From NCBI GenBank assembly GCA_003574785.1, contig QORU01000013.1:1-64000 (forward strand): a DNA stretch of 64,000 nucleotides, given 5' to 3'. The position numbers were made by a program, and so were the translations under genes. The notes below the pieces were generated by a model. That model did no database searches. It saw only the letters and a program-made list of their open reading frames with translations, and was not told the DNA's origin. Positions 1-8,469 of the stretch are shown one piece after another; positions within the stretch are counted from its first letter, which is position 1, and every line of letters starts with the position of its first letter. The stretch comes from Taklimakanibacter deserti (GTDB taxonomy: Bacteria; Pseudomonadota; Alphaproteobacteria; Rhizobiales; Aestuariivirgaceae).

Positions 1-80
1 ATGCCGCCAAAGGCGGCACCGGCGAAGCTGGCGCGAAGCGTCCTGGACAGTGCGAGCACGGCGCTACAATCGACAATCAC
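1..80 (-). CDS. Possible 5' end of a gene running off the left edge
   Basis: On the minus strand a GTG at 80 follows an AAGG ribosome-binding-like stretch about five bases upstream, and the frame stays open to the window edge, giving 26 residues that begin VIVDCSAVLALSR and turn hydrophobic. The first residues faintly recall PIN-domain starts (IVDxSA), but what follows does not continue that way, so I assign no function. The plus strand is also open here in one frame (1-132), so coding on either strand is uncertain. Confidence 0.2.
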   Translation of the reverse strand, partial: MIVDCSAVLALSRTLRASFAGAAFGG

Positions 81-153
81 GGAACCTTCTCGTCCTCTCT
101 TCTCGCGGGGTTACCGCCCCGCAAGACCTTGACTTGTTGGTGGGAGGTCCTCT

Positions 154-168
154 CCCCTCTTCGAGGGG
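154..168. repeat. Short hairpin, fragment of the CCTCTCCC palindrome family
   Basis: A six-base-pair stem CCCCTC/GAGGGG with a three-base loop lies just downstream of the stop codon of the minus-strand PLP gene, followed by GCGAGGGTA. The same words occur in the larger palindromic elements at 5670-5815 and 36355-36520, so this looks like a truncated copy. It could act as a 3' end structure for the PLP-gene transcript; no T-run follows it, so a classical terminator is not supported. Confidence 0.4.
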
Positions 169-180
169 CGAGGGTATTTT

Positions 181-1464
181 CTAGCTCTTCGCCAGGGCCT
201 GGGTGATGTCGGCGATGAGATCGTCCGGGTGCTCGACGCCGATCGACAAGCGGATAGTGGAGTCGAGAATGCCGATGCGGTCGCGCACTTCCTTGGGCAC
301 CCCGGAATGGGTCATGGCGGCCGGATGGCTCGCCAACGACTCGGTGCCGCCGAGGCTCACCGCCAGCTTGAAGATTTGCAGCGCATCGAGGAAGGCGAAA
401 GCGGCCTTCTCGCCGCCCTTGATGTCGAAGGAGAAGGTCGAGCCGGCGCCCTGGCTTTGCGCCTTGAACACGCGCGCCGCCGGGTTCTTGTCATCGAGGA
501 AAGGCAGGTAATGGATCTTGTCGACCTTGGGATGCTCGCTGAGGAAGCGCGCCACGGCCGCAGCATTGTCATTGGCGCGCTCCATGCGGATGGCGAGCGT
601 CTCGAGCGAGCGGCCGAGCATCCAGCAGGAATGCGGATCGAGCTGCGTGCCGATGGCGCCGCGCAGCGCCTTCACCGGCTTGATGATATCCAGCCGCCCG
701 AGGGCGGCACCAGCGATGAGATCGGAATGGCCGCCGACATATTTGGTGAGCGAATAGACGGAGATGTCGGCACCTTGTTCAAGCGGGCGCTGGAAGACGG
801 GCCCCAGCAAGGTGTTGTCGCACACGATCACCGGCCGATGCTTCTGGCGCTTGTCGATCTCATCCGCGAAGCGCGCCATCAAGGCGATGTCGACCAGCGT
901 GTTGAGCGGGTTGGAGGGCGTCTCGATGAGGATGACGGAGACTCGCCCCTTCCCAAGGGCATTCTCGGCGGCATTGCGCACCGCCGCCTCGCTGACGCCG
1001 TCCGAAAAGCCCGAGGCGCCGATGCCGAGATTGAGGAAGGTGCGGGCGAGCAGCGTCTCGGTGCCGCCATAAAGCGGCTGCGAATGCAAGATCGCATCGC
1101 CGGGACGCGCGAAAGCGAGAAGGGTCGTGGCGATCGCCGACATGCCGGAAGAGAAGAGGGCGCAGGCTTCCGTTCCCTCGAAGGCCAAGAGCCGGTCCTC
1201 GACGATCTCGCTGTTGGGATGGTTGAAGCGGGAATAGACGAGCCCCGCCCCCTTGCCCTTGGGCGGCTCGCGTCGACCGGAGACGAAATCGAAGAAGTCC
1301 TTGCCTTCCTCGGCGGTCTTGAAGACGAAGGTCGAGGTGAGGAAGACCGGCGGCTTGACGGCGCCTTCCGAGAGCTGCGGATCGAAGCCATAGCTCAGCA
1401 TCAGCGTTTCGGGGTGGAGGCGGTGGTTGCCGATATGAGTCTTGGATGGCCGGGGCTTGGGCAT
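181..1464 (-). CDS. PLP-dependent trans-sulfuration enzyme (cystathionine gamma-synthase/beta-lyase family)
   Basis: 427 residues, slightly longer than the usual 380-400 of the Cys/Met-metabolism PLP family. The family's enzymes make or cleave C-S bonds in cystathionine, methionine or O-acylhomoserine in the cytoplasm. The PLP-binding lysine is K241 in [12 protein letters not shown]216 in VCDNT and the YSRFNHP segment (residues 78-83, phosphate and dimer contacts) are present. The start is the ATG at 1464, with GGAGG five bases upstream. It stands alone between the window edge and a divergent ArsR gene. The substrate cannot be read from sequence: gamma-synthase, beta-lyase and gamma-lyase remain possible. 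A second, diverged family member lies at 40868-42043. Confidence 0.9.
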   Translation of the reverse strand: MPKPRPSKTHIGNHRLHPETLMLSYGFDPQLSEGAVKPPVFLTSTFVFKTAEEGKDFFDFVSGRREPPKGKGAGLVYSRFNHPNSEIVEDRLLAFEGTEACALFSSGMSAIATTLLAFARPGDAILHSQPLYGGTETLLARTFLNLGIGASGFSDGVSEAAVRNAAENALGKGRVSVILIETPSNPLNTLVDIALMARFADEIDKRQKHRPVIVCDNTLLGPVFQRPLEQGADISVYSLTKYVGGHSDLIAGAALGRLDIIKPVKALRGAIGTQLDPHSCWMLGRSLETLAIRMERANDNAAAVARFLSEHPKVDKIHYLPFLDDKNPAARVFKAQSQGAGSTFSFDIKGGEKAAFAFLDALQIFKLAVSLGGTESLASHPAAMTHSGVPKEVRDRIGILDSTIRLSIGVEHPDDLIADITQALAKS

Positions 1465-1613
1465 GGCGTCCTCCGCGTCAAGATGCCTGGAGAACGCAGT
1501 CTAGATCAGCCTTGTTCCAGTCCCAAATGAAGGTGACGCCTGCGCGACTCACCCAACGCACTGCGATTATTTGCACGTCAATGAGGCGGCACGGCTCGGC
1601 TGGTGCCCGACAC

Positions 1614-1670
1614 AATACTAAAGGTATTGCTTGACTTTCCACCACGACCGAAATACTAAAGCATATGCTT
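1614..1670 (+). promoter_or_regulatory. Promoter and twin operator of the arsR-SRPBCC pair
   Basis: Two 19-base direct repeats, AATACTAAAGGTATTGCTT (1614-1632) and AATACTAAAGCATATGCTT (1652-1670), lie 38 bases apart. The second contains the perfect 12-base palindrome AAGCATATGCTT (1659-1670), and the first a degenerate form of it. TTGACT (1631-1636) and TACTAA (1654-1659) are 17 bases apart, a plausible sigma-70-type promoter. The predicted start of transcription falls at or next to the ATG at 1665. Autorepression by the ArsR protein at these repeats is inference. Confidence 0.55.
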
Positions 1671-2030
1671 AACCAATCGCCGCAGCTCGACCGCGTCTTC
1701 CACGCGCTTTCCGACCCGACGCGGCGGGCCGTTCTTGATCGGCTGACGCAAGGTCCCGCGTCAGTGAGCGAGTTGGCCGCGCCGTTCGAGACGACGCTGG
1801 CGGCGATCGTCCAGCACGTGCAGGTCCTCGAGGCGAGCGGCCTCATCTCTACCGAGAAGATTGGCCGAACGCGGACGTGCTGCGTCTCCGCCGAAGCGAT
1901 CGCGCGCGCCGAGCAGTGGCTCAGCGCTCGCCGGGCGCTCTGGGAAGCACGGCTCGATCGGATGGAGGCCTATGTCCTCAAGTTGCAAACAACGGAGAAA
2001 AAGCGTGGCAAGCGAGCGCATCGGAAATAG
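1665..2030 (+). CDS. ArsR-family winged-helix transcriptional regulator
   Basis: 121 residues with an HTH_20/ArsR domain over roughly residues 8-85; the family hallmark LSDPTRRAVLDRL is at residues 14-26. There are no CxC metal-binding cysteines in the recognition helix, so it belongs to the non-metal subgroup usually paired with an AHSA1/SRPBCC gene, which is exactly what follows. The ATG at 1665 has no Shine-Dalgarno sequence and sits inside the palindromic operator half at 1659-1670, suggesting a leaderless, autoregulated transcript. Its stop overlaps the next coding region by 26 bases. Confidence 0.88.
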   Translation: MLNQSPQLDRVFHALSDPTRRAVLDRLTQGPASVSELAAPFETTLAAIVQHVQVLEASGLISTEKIGRTRTCCVSAEAIARAEQWLSARRALWEARLDRMEAYVLKLQTTEKKRGKRAHRK

Positions 2031-2505
2031 TTCGCCCCTCGATTCGTGGGAACTCGACCGCGAGATCGTTCTCTCGCGCGTCATCGCCGCACCGCGCGAG
2101 CTGGTGTTCAAGGTATGGACCGATCCGCAGCACTTGCCGATATGGTTCGGACCGGAAGGCTTCAAGGTCGAAACTCTCGAGATCGATATTCGCGTCGGCG
2201 GCCAGTGGAGATTCGTCTTCGTTGGTCCCGACGGCACGCGCTATGACAACCGCGTGGTCTTCTTGAAAATCGAGCCGCCATACCTGCTCGAAGTGAACCA
2301 CGGTGCCGATAAGGATGACGATCCAAACCTCTTCAGAACGATCGTTACCTTCGACGAGCAGAGCAATGGCAAGACTGTCGTCACATTGCGGCAGCTGCAT
2401 CCGACCAAGGCGCGTCGCCAAGGCGCGATCGGATTTGGGGCCGTAGAGCTCGGCTATCAGACCCTCGACAAGCTCGCGAGACATGTCGAGACCCTGAAGG
2501 GCTGA
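2005..2505 (+). CDS. SRPBCC (AHSA1-like) domain protein
   Basis: 166 residues from a GTG at 2005, chosen because CGGAG lies seven bases upstream. Upstream in-frame codons only read through arsR in another frame. The protein shows the AHSA1 pattern: LDREIVLSRVIAAPRELVFK near the N-terminus, then VWTDPQHLPIWFGPEGF and a glycine-rich GGQWRF. The fold is a ligand-binding helix-grip cavity; members paired with ArsR regulators are common but mostly without assigned ligand. Translational coupling to arsR by the 26-base overlap suggests the two act together, possibly in a stress or xenobiotic response. Confidence 0.85.
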   Translation: MASERIGNSSPLDSWELDREIVLSRVIAAPRELVFKVWTDPQHLPIWFGPEGFKVETLEIDIRVGGQWRFVFVGPDGTRYDNRVVFLKIEPPYLLEVNHGADKDDDPNLFRTIVTFDEQSNGKTVVTLRQLHPTKARRQGAIGFGAVELGYQTLDKLARHVETLKG

Positions 2506-2585
2506 ACTGGGCCAATCACACAAGACCAAACGCGATGCCCTCCCGCTCCTATGTTTCTGCCTTGTAGCGAACGGCGCCCCAGACT

Positions 2586-3383
2586 TTATTCCATGAGGTT
2601 CTCGGCGATGATGATCTTCGGCCCCGCCGTCTCGATGGCCTCGCGCAAGGCATCGGGCGGCATGGTATCGACGATGAGGATATGGATCTCCTTGAGCTCG
2701 GCGATGCGCACCATGGCCTGGCGGTTGAACTTGCTCGCATCGCTGAGAGCGATCACCTGGTCGGAGCGCTGGATGAAGGCGCGCTTGATCTCCGAATCCT
2801 CGGGCGAATAGTCGAAGAGCCCCTGGTCGGTTATGCCCGACAGGCCGAGGAAGACGATGTCATAGTGGTAGGAGGCGACGAAGGCGGCGGCACTCGACCC
2901 ATAGATCGACAATTCGCGCCCGCGTAAGCGCCCGCCGGGCAGATAGACGGGATGGCTCGTCTCGGCGATGAGGCTCGCCGCGCGCGTATTGTTGGTGATG
3001 ATCCTAAGATCGGGGATGTCGCCCAGAAAGCGGGTGAGCTCGAGCGTGGTGGAGCCGGTATCGAGCGCGATCGTGTGGCCGGGCTTCACGAATTGCGCAG
3101 CGGTCCGGGCTATGCGGATCTTGGCATCGCTGTTGCGCCGGCGGCGGGCCTCGAAGGTCGGCTCTCTTATGTCATAGACATTGCTGACGCCGTTCTTCGC
3201 GATGAGGGCGCCGCCATGGGTGCGCCGGATGGTGCCCGAGCGCTCGAGCTCGGTCAGGTCGCGCCTGATGGTGATCTCGGAGACACCGGTTTCTTCGGCA
3301 ATGTCGGCGACGCTCATGAAGCCGCGACGGACGAGGCTTTCGACCAGGAGGTTTTGGCGGGCGACGGGGTCGCGCGGCGGCAT
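2586..3383 (-). CDS. DeoR/GlpR-family transcriptional regulator
   Basis: 265 residues, typical length. The N-terminal HTH_DeoR domain (about 8-62) carries MSVADIAEETGVSEITIRRD, followed by LERSGTIRRTHGGA, the family signature. The C-terminal DeoRC sensor domain has IALDTGSTT (phosphosugar-binding, about residues 105-113), ITNN and LPGG. DeoR proteins usually repress sugar operons and are released by phosphorylated sugars. It is transcribed divergently from the CUT1 importer at 3524-7868, so it very likely controls that operon; a candidate operator lies at 3484-3499. Its inducer is unknown. Confidence 0.92.
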   Translation of the reverse strand: MPPRDPVARQNLLVESLVRRGFMSVADIAEETGVSEITIRRDLTELERSGTIRRTHGGALIAKNGVSNVYDIREPTFEARRRRNSDAKIRIARTAAQFVKPGHTIALDTGSTTLELTRFLGDIPDLRIITNNTRAASLIAETSHPVYLPGGRLRGRELSIYGSSAAAFVASYHYDIVFLGLSGITDQGLFDYSPEDSEIKRAFIQRSDQVIALSDASKFNRQAMVRIAELKEIHILIVDTMPPDALREAIETAGPKIIIAENLME

Positions 3384-3483
3384 GATCGGTTACGGCCCCA
3401 TCATGATGATCGATATCGTTCAAATGTGTTCATAGGCATAAAGCGTATGGAGCGTCTTGTTTTGGGACGTCTCACCAGTATAA

Positions 3484-3499
3484 TGATCGAAAATGATCA
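3484..3499. promoter_or_regulatory. Candidate DeoR operator
   Basis: A perfect inverted repeat TGATC-GAAAAT-GATCA lies 25 bases before the first gene of the CUT1 operon. DeoR-family operators often contain GAAA/TTTC-rich repeats, and a related GATCGATATCG stretch occurs near 3406. Assignment to the adjacent regulator is inference from position. Confidence 0.4.
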
Positions 3500-3523
3500 G
3501 ATAGTCGAGAGTCCGTCTCCGGC

Positions 3524-4336
3524 ATGAAGAGCATCGCCAAGAGAGTCCTGCCGCACATTGTTCTCTGTGCCTTCTCTCTCATGATCCTGATGCCGCTGCT
3601 GTGGATCCTGCGCGTGAGCCTTACCGACCGGCTCACCGCTTATAAGATCCCGCCCGAGATCGGCACCGTTGGTCTCATGAACTATGTCGAGATCTTCGCG
3701 CGCTATCCCTTTGCCGGCTGGTTCTTCAATAGCCTGATCGTCGCTCTGGGGGCGACCGCGGTCGCCTTGCCCCTGGCGACGGCGCTGGCTTACGCCTTTG
3801 CCCGCTTCGCGACCGGCGGCACTTTCCTCAGGCTCGGCGTGCTCGCGAGCCAGATGCTGCCGCCGATCATCCTCGTCTTGCCGCTCTTCGGCATGTTCCT
3901 CATGGCAGGCCTGATGCAGAGCCGCTTGGGCCTCATCGTAGCGCACCTCACCATCGCCCTGCCGTTCCTCGCCTGGATGCTGGTGTCCTTCTTCGAAGGT
4001 GACGCGGCGAGGCTCGAGGAAGCAGCGCGCGTCGATGGTGCCACGCGCTGGCAGGCTTTCCGTTATATCGCCGTGCCGGTCGCCGCCCCCGGCATATTGG
4101 CCGCGGGCCTTCTGGGGTTCATCCTGAGCTGGAACGAGTTCCTTTTCGCGCTCGTCCTGTCGGGACCTTCGAGCCAGACGCTGCCGGTGGGCCTTGCGGC
4201 ACTCGAGACCCATGCCGGCGTCGAGATCGCGCCGTTGGCCGCAGCGACCGTCGTCTCGCTGGTGCCGGTCTTCGCGCTTCTGCCGTTCCTGCGCAAACAT
4301 CTCATCAAAGGCCTTTCACTTGGCGCCCTCAAGTGA
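3524..4336 (+). CDS. CUT1 ABC importer permease, MalG type
   Basis: 270 residues with six predicted membrane segments. The cytoplasmic EAA loop that docks the ATPase is visible as EEAARVDGATRWQAFRYIAV at about residues 166-185, and the C-terminus GLSLGALK is typical of MalG-like permeases. It is the first gene of the operon, ahead of the binding protein, which is unusual: most CUT1 operons start with the binding protein. The ATG at 3524 is preceded by a weak GTCTCCGGC leader. With the MalF-type partner at 5824 it would form the heterodimeric pore. The sugar carried is unknown. Confidence 0.93.
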   Translation: MKSIAKRVLPHIVLCAFSLMILMPLLWILRVSLTDRLTAYKIPPEIGTVGLMNYVEIFARYPFAGWFFNSLIVALGATAVALPLATALAYAFARFATGGTFLRLGVLASQMLPPIILVLPLFGMFLMAGLMQSRLGLIVAHLTIALPFLAWMLVSFFEGDAARLEEAARVDGATRWQAFRYIAVPVAAPGILAAGLLGFILSWNEFLFALVLSGPSSQTLPVGLAALETHAGVEIAPLAAATVVSLVPVFALLPFLRKHLIKGLSLGALK

Positions 4337-4378
4337 AATGGCCTTAAGCAACAAAGGGCTTAGGTCGGGAGGTTGAAT

Positions 4379-5656
4379 ATGATCAGAAAATGGCTCGTGG
4401 CGGCGGCATTGGTGACGGGGCTGTCAGGCCCGGCCTTCGCCGAGACGGTGAACATCCTGATGGAAGGTGTTCCCGATACCGAATATGTCAAGACGCTTCT
4501 GCCCGAGTTCAAGCAGGCGACCGGCATCGATGTCAATCTCGAGGTCGTCAATTATGCCGAGATGCACACCAAGCTCGTGCCGCAGCTGGTGGCGCCCTCG
4601 GGCAGCTATTCGGCCATCGTCGTCGACTTCTACTGGGTGGGCGAGTTCACCAAGGCGGGCTGGCTGCAGCCCCTCGATGAGCGCATCAAGGCCGACAATG
4701 TCGACACTTCCGTCTATGTGCCGAAGCTCATGGATCTCGTGGGCAAGGTCGACGGCACCACCTATATGCTGCCCTTCTACAATTATGCGATGGGCCTTCT
4801 CTATCGCAAGGACCTCTTGGCCGACGAGAAGAACAAGACGGACTTCAAGGCCAAATACGGCTTCGATCTCGATGTGCCAAAAACCTGGGACGAGTATCTC
4901 AAGCAGGTCGAGTTCTTCACCAAGGACGGCATCAACGGCGTGGTCAATCAGGGCCTGAGGCCCGATCCCATCGCCATGGAATGGTCGAACTATCTCTTCG
5001 CCAATGGCGGAGAATATCACGACGACAACTGGAAGCCGACGCTCAACACCGAGGCCGGCGTGAAGGCGCTCGATCAATATGCGACCAATGTCAACAAGTT
5101 CGGACCCGTAGGTTCGGCGAGCTTCTCCTTCGACGAAGCCTTCAACGTGATGGCGCAAGGCAAGGCTTATAGCTATATCACCTACAACTTCTTCCGCGCC
5201 GGCATCGACGATGCCTCGAAATCGGCGGTGGTCGGCAAGGTCGAGATCATGCCGGTGCCGGGAACCGAAGCCGCCAAGGGCGGCAGCCTGAACGGCGCCT
5301 GGGGCTGGGCGATCCCGAAATCGAGCCCCAATCCGGATGCCGCCTGGAAGTTCCTCAAATGGGTGGAGAGCCCCGAGATCGCCAAGAAGCGCGCCCTGCA
5401 GGGCGGCTCGCCGACGCGCACCGACGTCTTCGACGATCCGGACGTGAATGCGAAATATCCCTATGCCAAGGCGCTGAAGGAGATGCTGCTGACCAGCCAC
5501 AACTTCCCGGTCTTCACCTATACGCCGCAGCTCGTCGAGGTGCTGGGGCGCGAATTGAGCCTCGCCGTTGCCGGCGAGAAGAAGGCGCCCGACGCGCTCG
5601 CGGCGGTCGAGGCCGAGATGAGCGAGCTCGCCAAGAAGGACGGCAAGCTCAAGTAG
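4379..5656 (+). CDS. CUT1 extracellular sugar-binding protein
   Basis: 425 residues. The ATG at 4379 is chosen over a TTG at 4373 because GGGAGG lies seven bases before it. A signal peptide is clear (MIRKWLVAAALVTGLSGPAFA, cleavage after A-F-A), so the mature protein is periplasmic. The body is a family-1 solute-binding protein (SBP_bac_8 type) with aromatic-rich ligand loops such as DFYWVGEF and PFYNYAMG. It delivers a sugar or polyol to the membrane partners at 3524 and 5824. A palindromic repeat element follows directly (5670-5815). Confidence 0.92.
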   Translation: MIRKWLVAAALVTGLSGPAFAETVNILMEGVPDTEYVKTLLPEFKQATGIDVNLEVVNYAEMHTKLVPQLVAPSGSYSAIVVDFYWVGEFTKAGWLQPLDERIKADNVDTSVYVPKLMDLVGKVDGTTYMLPFYNYAMGLLYRKDLLADEKNKTDFKAKYGFDLDVPKTWDEYLKQVEFFTKDGINGVVNQGLRPDPIAMEWSNYLFANGGEYHDDNWKPTLNTEAGVKALDQYATNVNKFGPVGSASFSFDEAFNVMAQGKAYSYITYNFFRAGIDDASKSAVVGKVEIMPVPGTEAAKGGSLNGAWGWAIPKSSPNPDAAWKFLKWVESPEIAKKRALQGGSPTRTDVFDDPDVNAKYPYAKALKEMLLTSHNFPVFTYTPQLVEVLGRELSLAVAGEKKAPDALAAVEAEMSELAKKDGKLK

Positions 5657-5669
5657 TGCGGAATATGCC

Positions 5670-5815
5670 CTCTCTCCCAACGGGGAGAGGGTTAGGGTGA
5701 GGGGGAACAGACGTGGAGCTTTACGAGATGCAGCAAGAAATCACCGTCCGTTCCCCCTCACCCTCCCAATGCTGCGCATTGGGCCCCTCCCTCTCCCCCG
5801 ATTGGGGGCGAGGGT
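5670..5815. repeat. REP-like palindromic element between binding protein and permease
   Basis: The 167-base gap after the binding-protein gene is almost wholly palindromic. A local hairpin (CTCTCCC/GGGAGAG, 5672-5689) is followed by AGGGTGAGGGGGAAC (5694-5708), which pairs perfectly with its complement at 5750-5764. A third stem is CCCAATGCTGCGCATTGGG (5765-5783). The final GGGCGAGGG, about ten bases before the next ATG, may also serve as that gene's ribosome-binding site. Related elements occur at 33607, 36355 and 39368. Confidence 0.8.
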
Positions 5816-5823
5816 AACAAACA

Positions 5824-6750
5824 ATGACGCTCGCTGCCGACGACAGACGCTTCCACGATCTTCCGCCTGCCACGCAGACGGCGGTCGAGCGGCGCGACCG
5901 GCTGTTCGGCTGGCTCATCGCCTCGCCGAGTCTGGCGCTGCTCTTCCTGGTCATCCTCTTTCCAGTCTTCTGGGCGCTCTATACCAGCGTCCATGACTAC
6001 ACGCTGATCGCCCCCAATTTCGATACCTTCAACGGCCTCGACAATTATGTGAAGGCGGTGGGCGACCCCGAATTCCGCCACACGCTGTGGCTCACCGCCT
6101 TCTTCGTCGCCGCGGTGGTGCTGCTCGAATTCGCGCTGGGCTTCCTCGTCGCCTTGATGCTCAACACGGTCGAGCGCTTCAAGTCGGTCTATTACGCCAT
6201 CCTCCTGTGCCCGCTTTTGATGAATCCGGTGATCGTCGGTCTCATCTGGCGCATGTTCCTGCATCCCTCGCTCGGCATCGTGAATTATCTCCTGAGCACG
6301 ATCGGCATCGCCCCGGTGAACTGGCTCGGCAGCACCAAGGTGGCGCTGTGGACGGTGGTCATGGTGGACATCTGGCACCAGGTTTCCTTCATGATCGTGC
6401 TGCTGCTTGCCGGCCTCTCGGCTTTGCCGCGCGAACCCTATGAGGCGGCGCGCGTCGACGGCGCCTCGGCGCTGCGCTCGTTCTGGCACATCACCTTGCC
6501 GCTGATGTTGCCGGTCATCGCCGTCACCTTGCTGATCCGCCTCATCTTCGCGGTGAAGACCTACGATCTCGTCTATATCATGACCCGCGGCGGACCCGGT
6601 GTCGCGACCGATCTCGTCAGCTACTTCATCTATCGCACCGCCTTCGTCGGCCTCAATATCGGTGAGGCTTCGGCCATGTCGGCGATCCTGCTCGTTATCA
6701 TCCTCGCTCTCACCGCCTGGCTCCATCGCTACATGCGCTCCCTCACCTGA
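5824..6750 (+). CDS. CUT1 ABC importer permease, MalF type
   Basis: 308 residues, six predicted membrane segments after a charged cytoplasmic N-terminus of about 30 residues. The EAA loop reads YEAARVDGASALRSFWHITL near residues 206-225. The TRGGPGVATD segment before the last helices is typical of MalF-like subunits. It pairs with the permease at 3524. The only ribosome-binding candidate is the GGGCGAGGG end of the upstream repeat, so translation may depend on how that element folds. Confidence 0.93.
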   Translation: MTLAADDRRFHDLPPATQTAVERRDRLFGWLIASPSLALLFLVILFPVFWALYTSVHDYTLIAPNFDTFNGLDNYVKAVGDPEFRHTLWLTAFFVAAVVLLEFALGFLVALMLNTVERFKSVYYAILLCPLLMNPVIVGLIWRMFLHPSLGIVNYLLSTIGIAPVNWLGSTKVALWTVVMVDIWHQVSFMIVLLLAGLSALPREPYEAARVDGASALRSFWHITLPLMLPVIAVTLLIRLIFAVKTYDLVYIMTRGGPGVATDLVSYFIYRTAFVGLNIGEASAMSAILLVIILALTAWLHRYMRSLT

Positions 6751-6761
6751 CGAACGAACGA

Positions 6762-7868
6762 ATGGCCTCGATCTCACTCAAGAACATCCACAAGCTCTAT
6801 CCCAACGGCTATGCGGCGGTCCGCGACGTCTCGCTCGACATCAAGGACGGCGAGTTTATGATCCTCCTGGGTCCTTCGGGCTGCGGCAAGTCGACGACCT
6901 TGCGCATGATTGCCGGGCTCGAGACCATATCCGCAGGCGATCTCCATATCGGAGAGAAACGCATGAACGATATCGATCCCGCCGACCGCGACATCGCCAT
7001 CGTCTTCCAGAATTACGCCCTCTATCCGCATATGACGGTCGCCGACAATCTCAGCTTCGGCCTGAGGTTGCGCGGGGTCGAGCGCGCCATCATCACCAGG
7101 CGGGTCGCCGGCATCGCCGACATGCTGGGCATCGGCGAGCTCCTGGCGAGGAAGCCCGCACAGCTCTCCGGCGGCCAGCGCCAGCGTGTCGCTCTGGGTC
7201 GCGCCTTGGTGCGCGAGCCCAAGGCCTTCCTGCTCGACGAGCCCTTGTCCAATCTCGATGCGAAGCTGCGCTCGTCCATGCGCACCGAGCTCATCAAGCT
7301 GCATCGCTCTCTCGGCACCACCATCGTCCATGTCACGCATGACCAGGTGGAGGCGATGACCATGGGCGAGCGGATCTGCATCATGAGGGACGGCGTCATC
7401 GTTCAGGTGGGGGCGCCGATGGAGGTCTATCGCAATCCCGCCGACACCTTCGTCGCCGGTTTTTTGGCGAGCCCACCGATGAATCTCCTGCGCGGCAGGC
7501 TCTCCGGCGATAGGGTGTCGCTCGGCGATGTGAGCCTGCCGCTGCCGCAACCCTTGCGCGACGCCTTTGCCGCACATGCAGGCGAAGAGGTAGTCGTCGG
7601 ATTGCGCCCGGAGGACTTTCATCTGAGCAAGGATGCGGCGCGACTGGCTTCGCCGGTCGACGTCTCATCCATTGCCACGGAAGTGCTGGGACCCGAAGTG
7701 ATCCTGGTCGGTTCTCTGCGTGGCTCGGATCAAGCGGAAGTCCATATCCGCTGTCCGCGCGATTTTCGTTCGGAGCCCGGCGCGACGACGACTTTCTTCT
7801 ACGATTTGTCGCAGCTCCAGCTCTTCGATGCGAAGACGACCAAGGCTCTCAAGCGGCCCGCTATCTGA
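6762..7868 (+). CDS. CUT1 ABC importer ATPase (UgpC/MalK family)
   Basis: 368 residues. Walker [11 protein letters not shown] (about 38-47), Q-loop FQNYALYPH, signature [16 protein letters not shown] (about 135-150), Walker [13 protein letters not shown] and the switch histidine in [11 protein letters not shown] are all intact. A C-terminal TOBE/OB regulatory region (about 240-368) follows, as in MalK. It powers the importer made by the three upstream genes and closes the operon, which contains no sugar-degrading enzyme. Confidence 0.94.
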   Translation: MASISLKNIHKLYPNGYAAVRDVSLDIKDGEFMILLGPSGCGKSTTLRMIAGLETISAGDLHIGEKRMNDIDPADRDIAIVFQNYALYPHMTVADNLSFGLRLRGVERAIITRRVAGIADMLGIGELLARKPAQLSGGQRQRVALGRALVREPKAFLLDEPLSNLDAKLRSSMRTELIKLHRSLGTTIVHVTHDQVEAMTMGERICIMRDGVIVQVGAPMEVYRNPADTFVAGFLASPPMNLLRGRLSGDRVSLGDVSLPLPQPLRDAFAAHAGEEVVVGLRPEDFHLSKDAARLASPVDVSSIATEVLGPEVILVGSLRGSDQAEVHIRCPRDFRSEPGATTTFFYDLSQLQLFDAKTTKALKRPAI

Positions 7869-7970
7869 TTTGAATCGTATTTTGCGAGATCGTCTCTTCA
7901 CCGAGATGAGCGCGCGAAGAAACGTTTGAGAAAAATTGCCGCAGGCCGAAAGAAAAAATCGCGACCGCGG

Positions 7971-8129
7971 TCAAAGACTGCGCCAGATGAAATAGAGCAC
8001 ACCCCAGAAGGCAAGTCCGACCATGGCGGCAATGAGATAGGCTTTTATCGCCGAGCCTGGAGCGCCGCGCGCTTCTTCCGCGATCAGCTCTTCCGCCATG
8101 CGCCGTGCATCGTCTCGCTTGTCATTCAT
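7971..8129 (-). CDS. Small single-pass membrane protein
   Basis: 52 residues from the ATG at 8129. A longer frame to 8198 exists, but its extra 23 residues are polar and look uncharacteristic. The protein is an amphipathic, acidic N-terminal half (MNDKRDDARRMAEELIAEEA) followed by one membrane helix, AYLIAAMVGLAFWGVLYFIW. No family is recognised. It is convergent with the CUT1 ATPase gene and divergent from the exopolysaccharide locus, with which it may share the intervening regulatory region. Ribosome-binding sequence is weak for either start. Confidence 0.5.
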   Translation of the reverse strand: MNDKRDDARRMAEELIAEEARGAPGSAIKAYLIAAMVGLAFWGVLYFIWRSL

Positions 8130-8469
8130 CGTTTCGTCACAAGACTTTGATGCGTGCGTAGTCGCATCGTTGTCTTGTTCTATATCTTTACTTTGCATGT
8201 GATGTCGCGCCGTCGTGATGGGAAGTGTTAACGCAATGGCCTCAAGAGTTTCTCAATGTTCTGCGTCCAACTTAACATGTGGTCAACATCTTACGCTCAA
8301 TTTTCCTTGCTGCGAGCTAATTGTTGCCACCTTCTTGAGCAAAAAGAATAACTATTGTGCAGCGCGAAATTATTTTCGCTGCACATGCGTCTTCGCGCTT
8401 GCAAAATCAGTCAAGCTCGGCATTAACTCCTCGTGGGCGGCAACCCAATGAAAGCGAGTGGAGGTATCC
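8130..8469. promoter_or_regulatory. AT-richer intergenic region ahead of the exopolysaccharide locus
   Basis: About 340 bases without a convincing gene, visibly lower in GC than its surroundings. It contains the inverted repeat GTGCAGCG (8357-8364) / CGCTGCAC (8377-8384) roughly 86 bases upstream of the first exopolysaccharide gene, plus GTTAAC and AACATGT-type words. It very probably holds the promoter(s) of the exopolysaccharide operon and of the small membrane-protein gene. No recognised regulator-binding consensus could be assigned. Confidence 0.5.

Noticed and set aside
229..1530. Long plus-strand open frame of 433 codons opposite the PLP gene
   Set aside because: It is the antisense shadow of a clear PLP enzyme; its translation has no recognisable motif and is typical of high-GC mirror frames.
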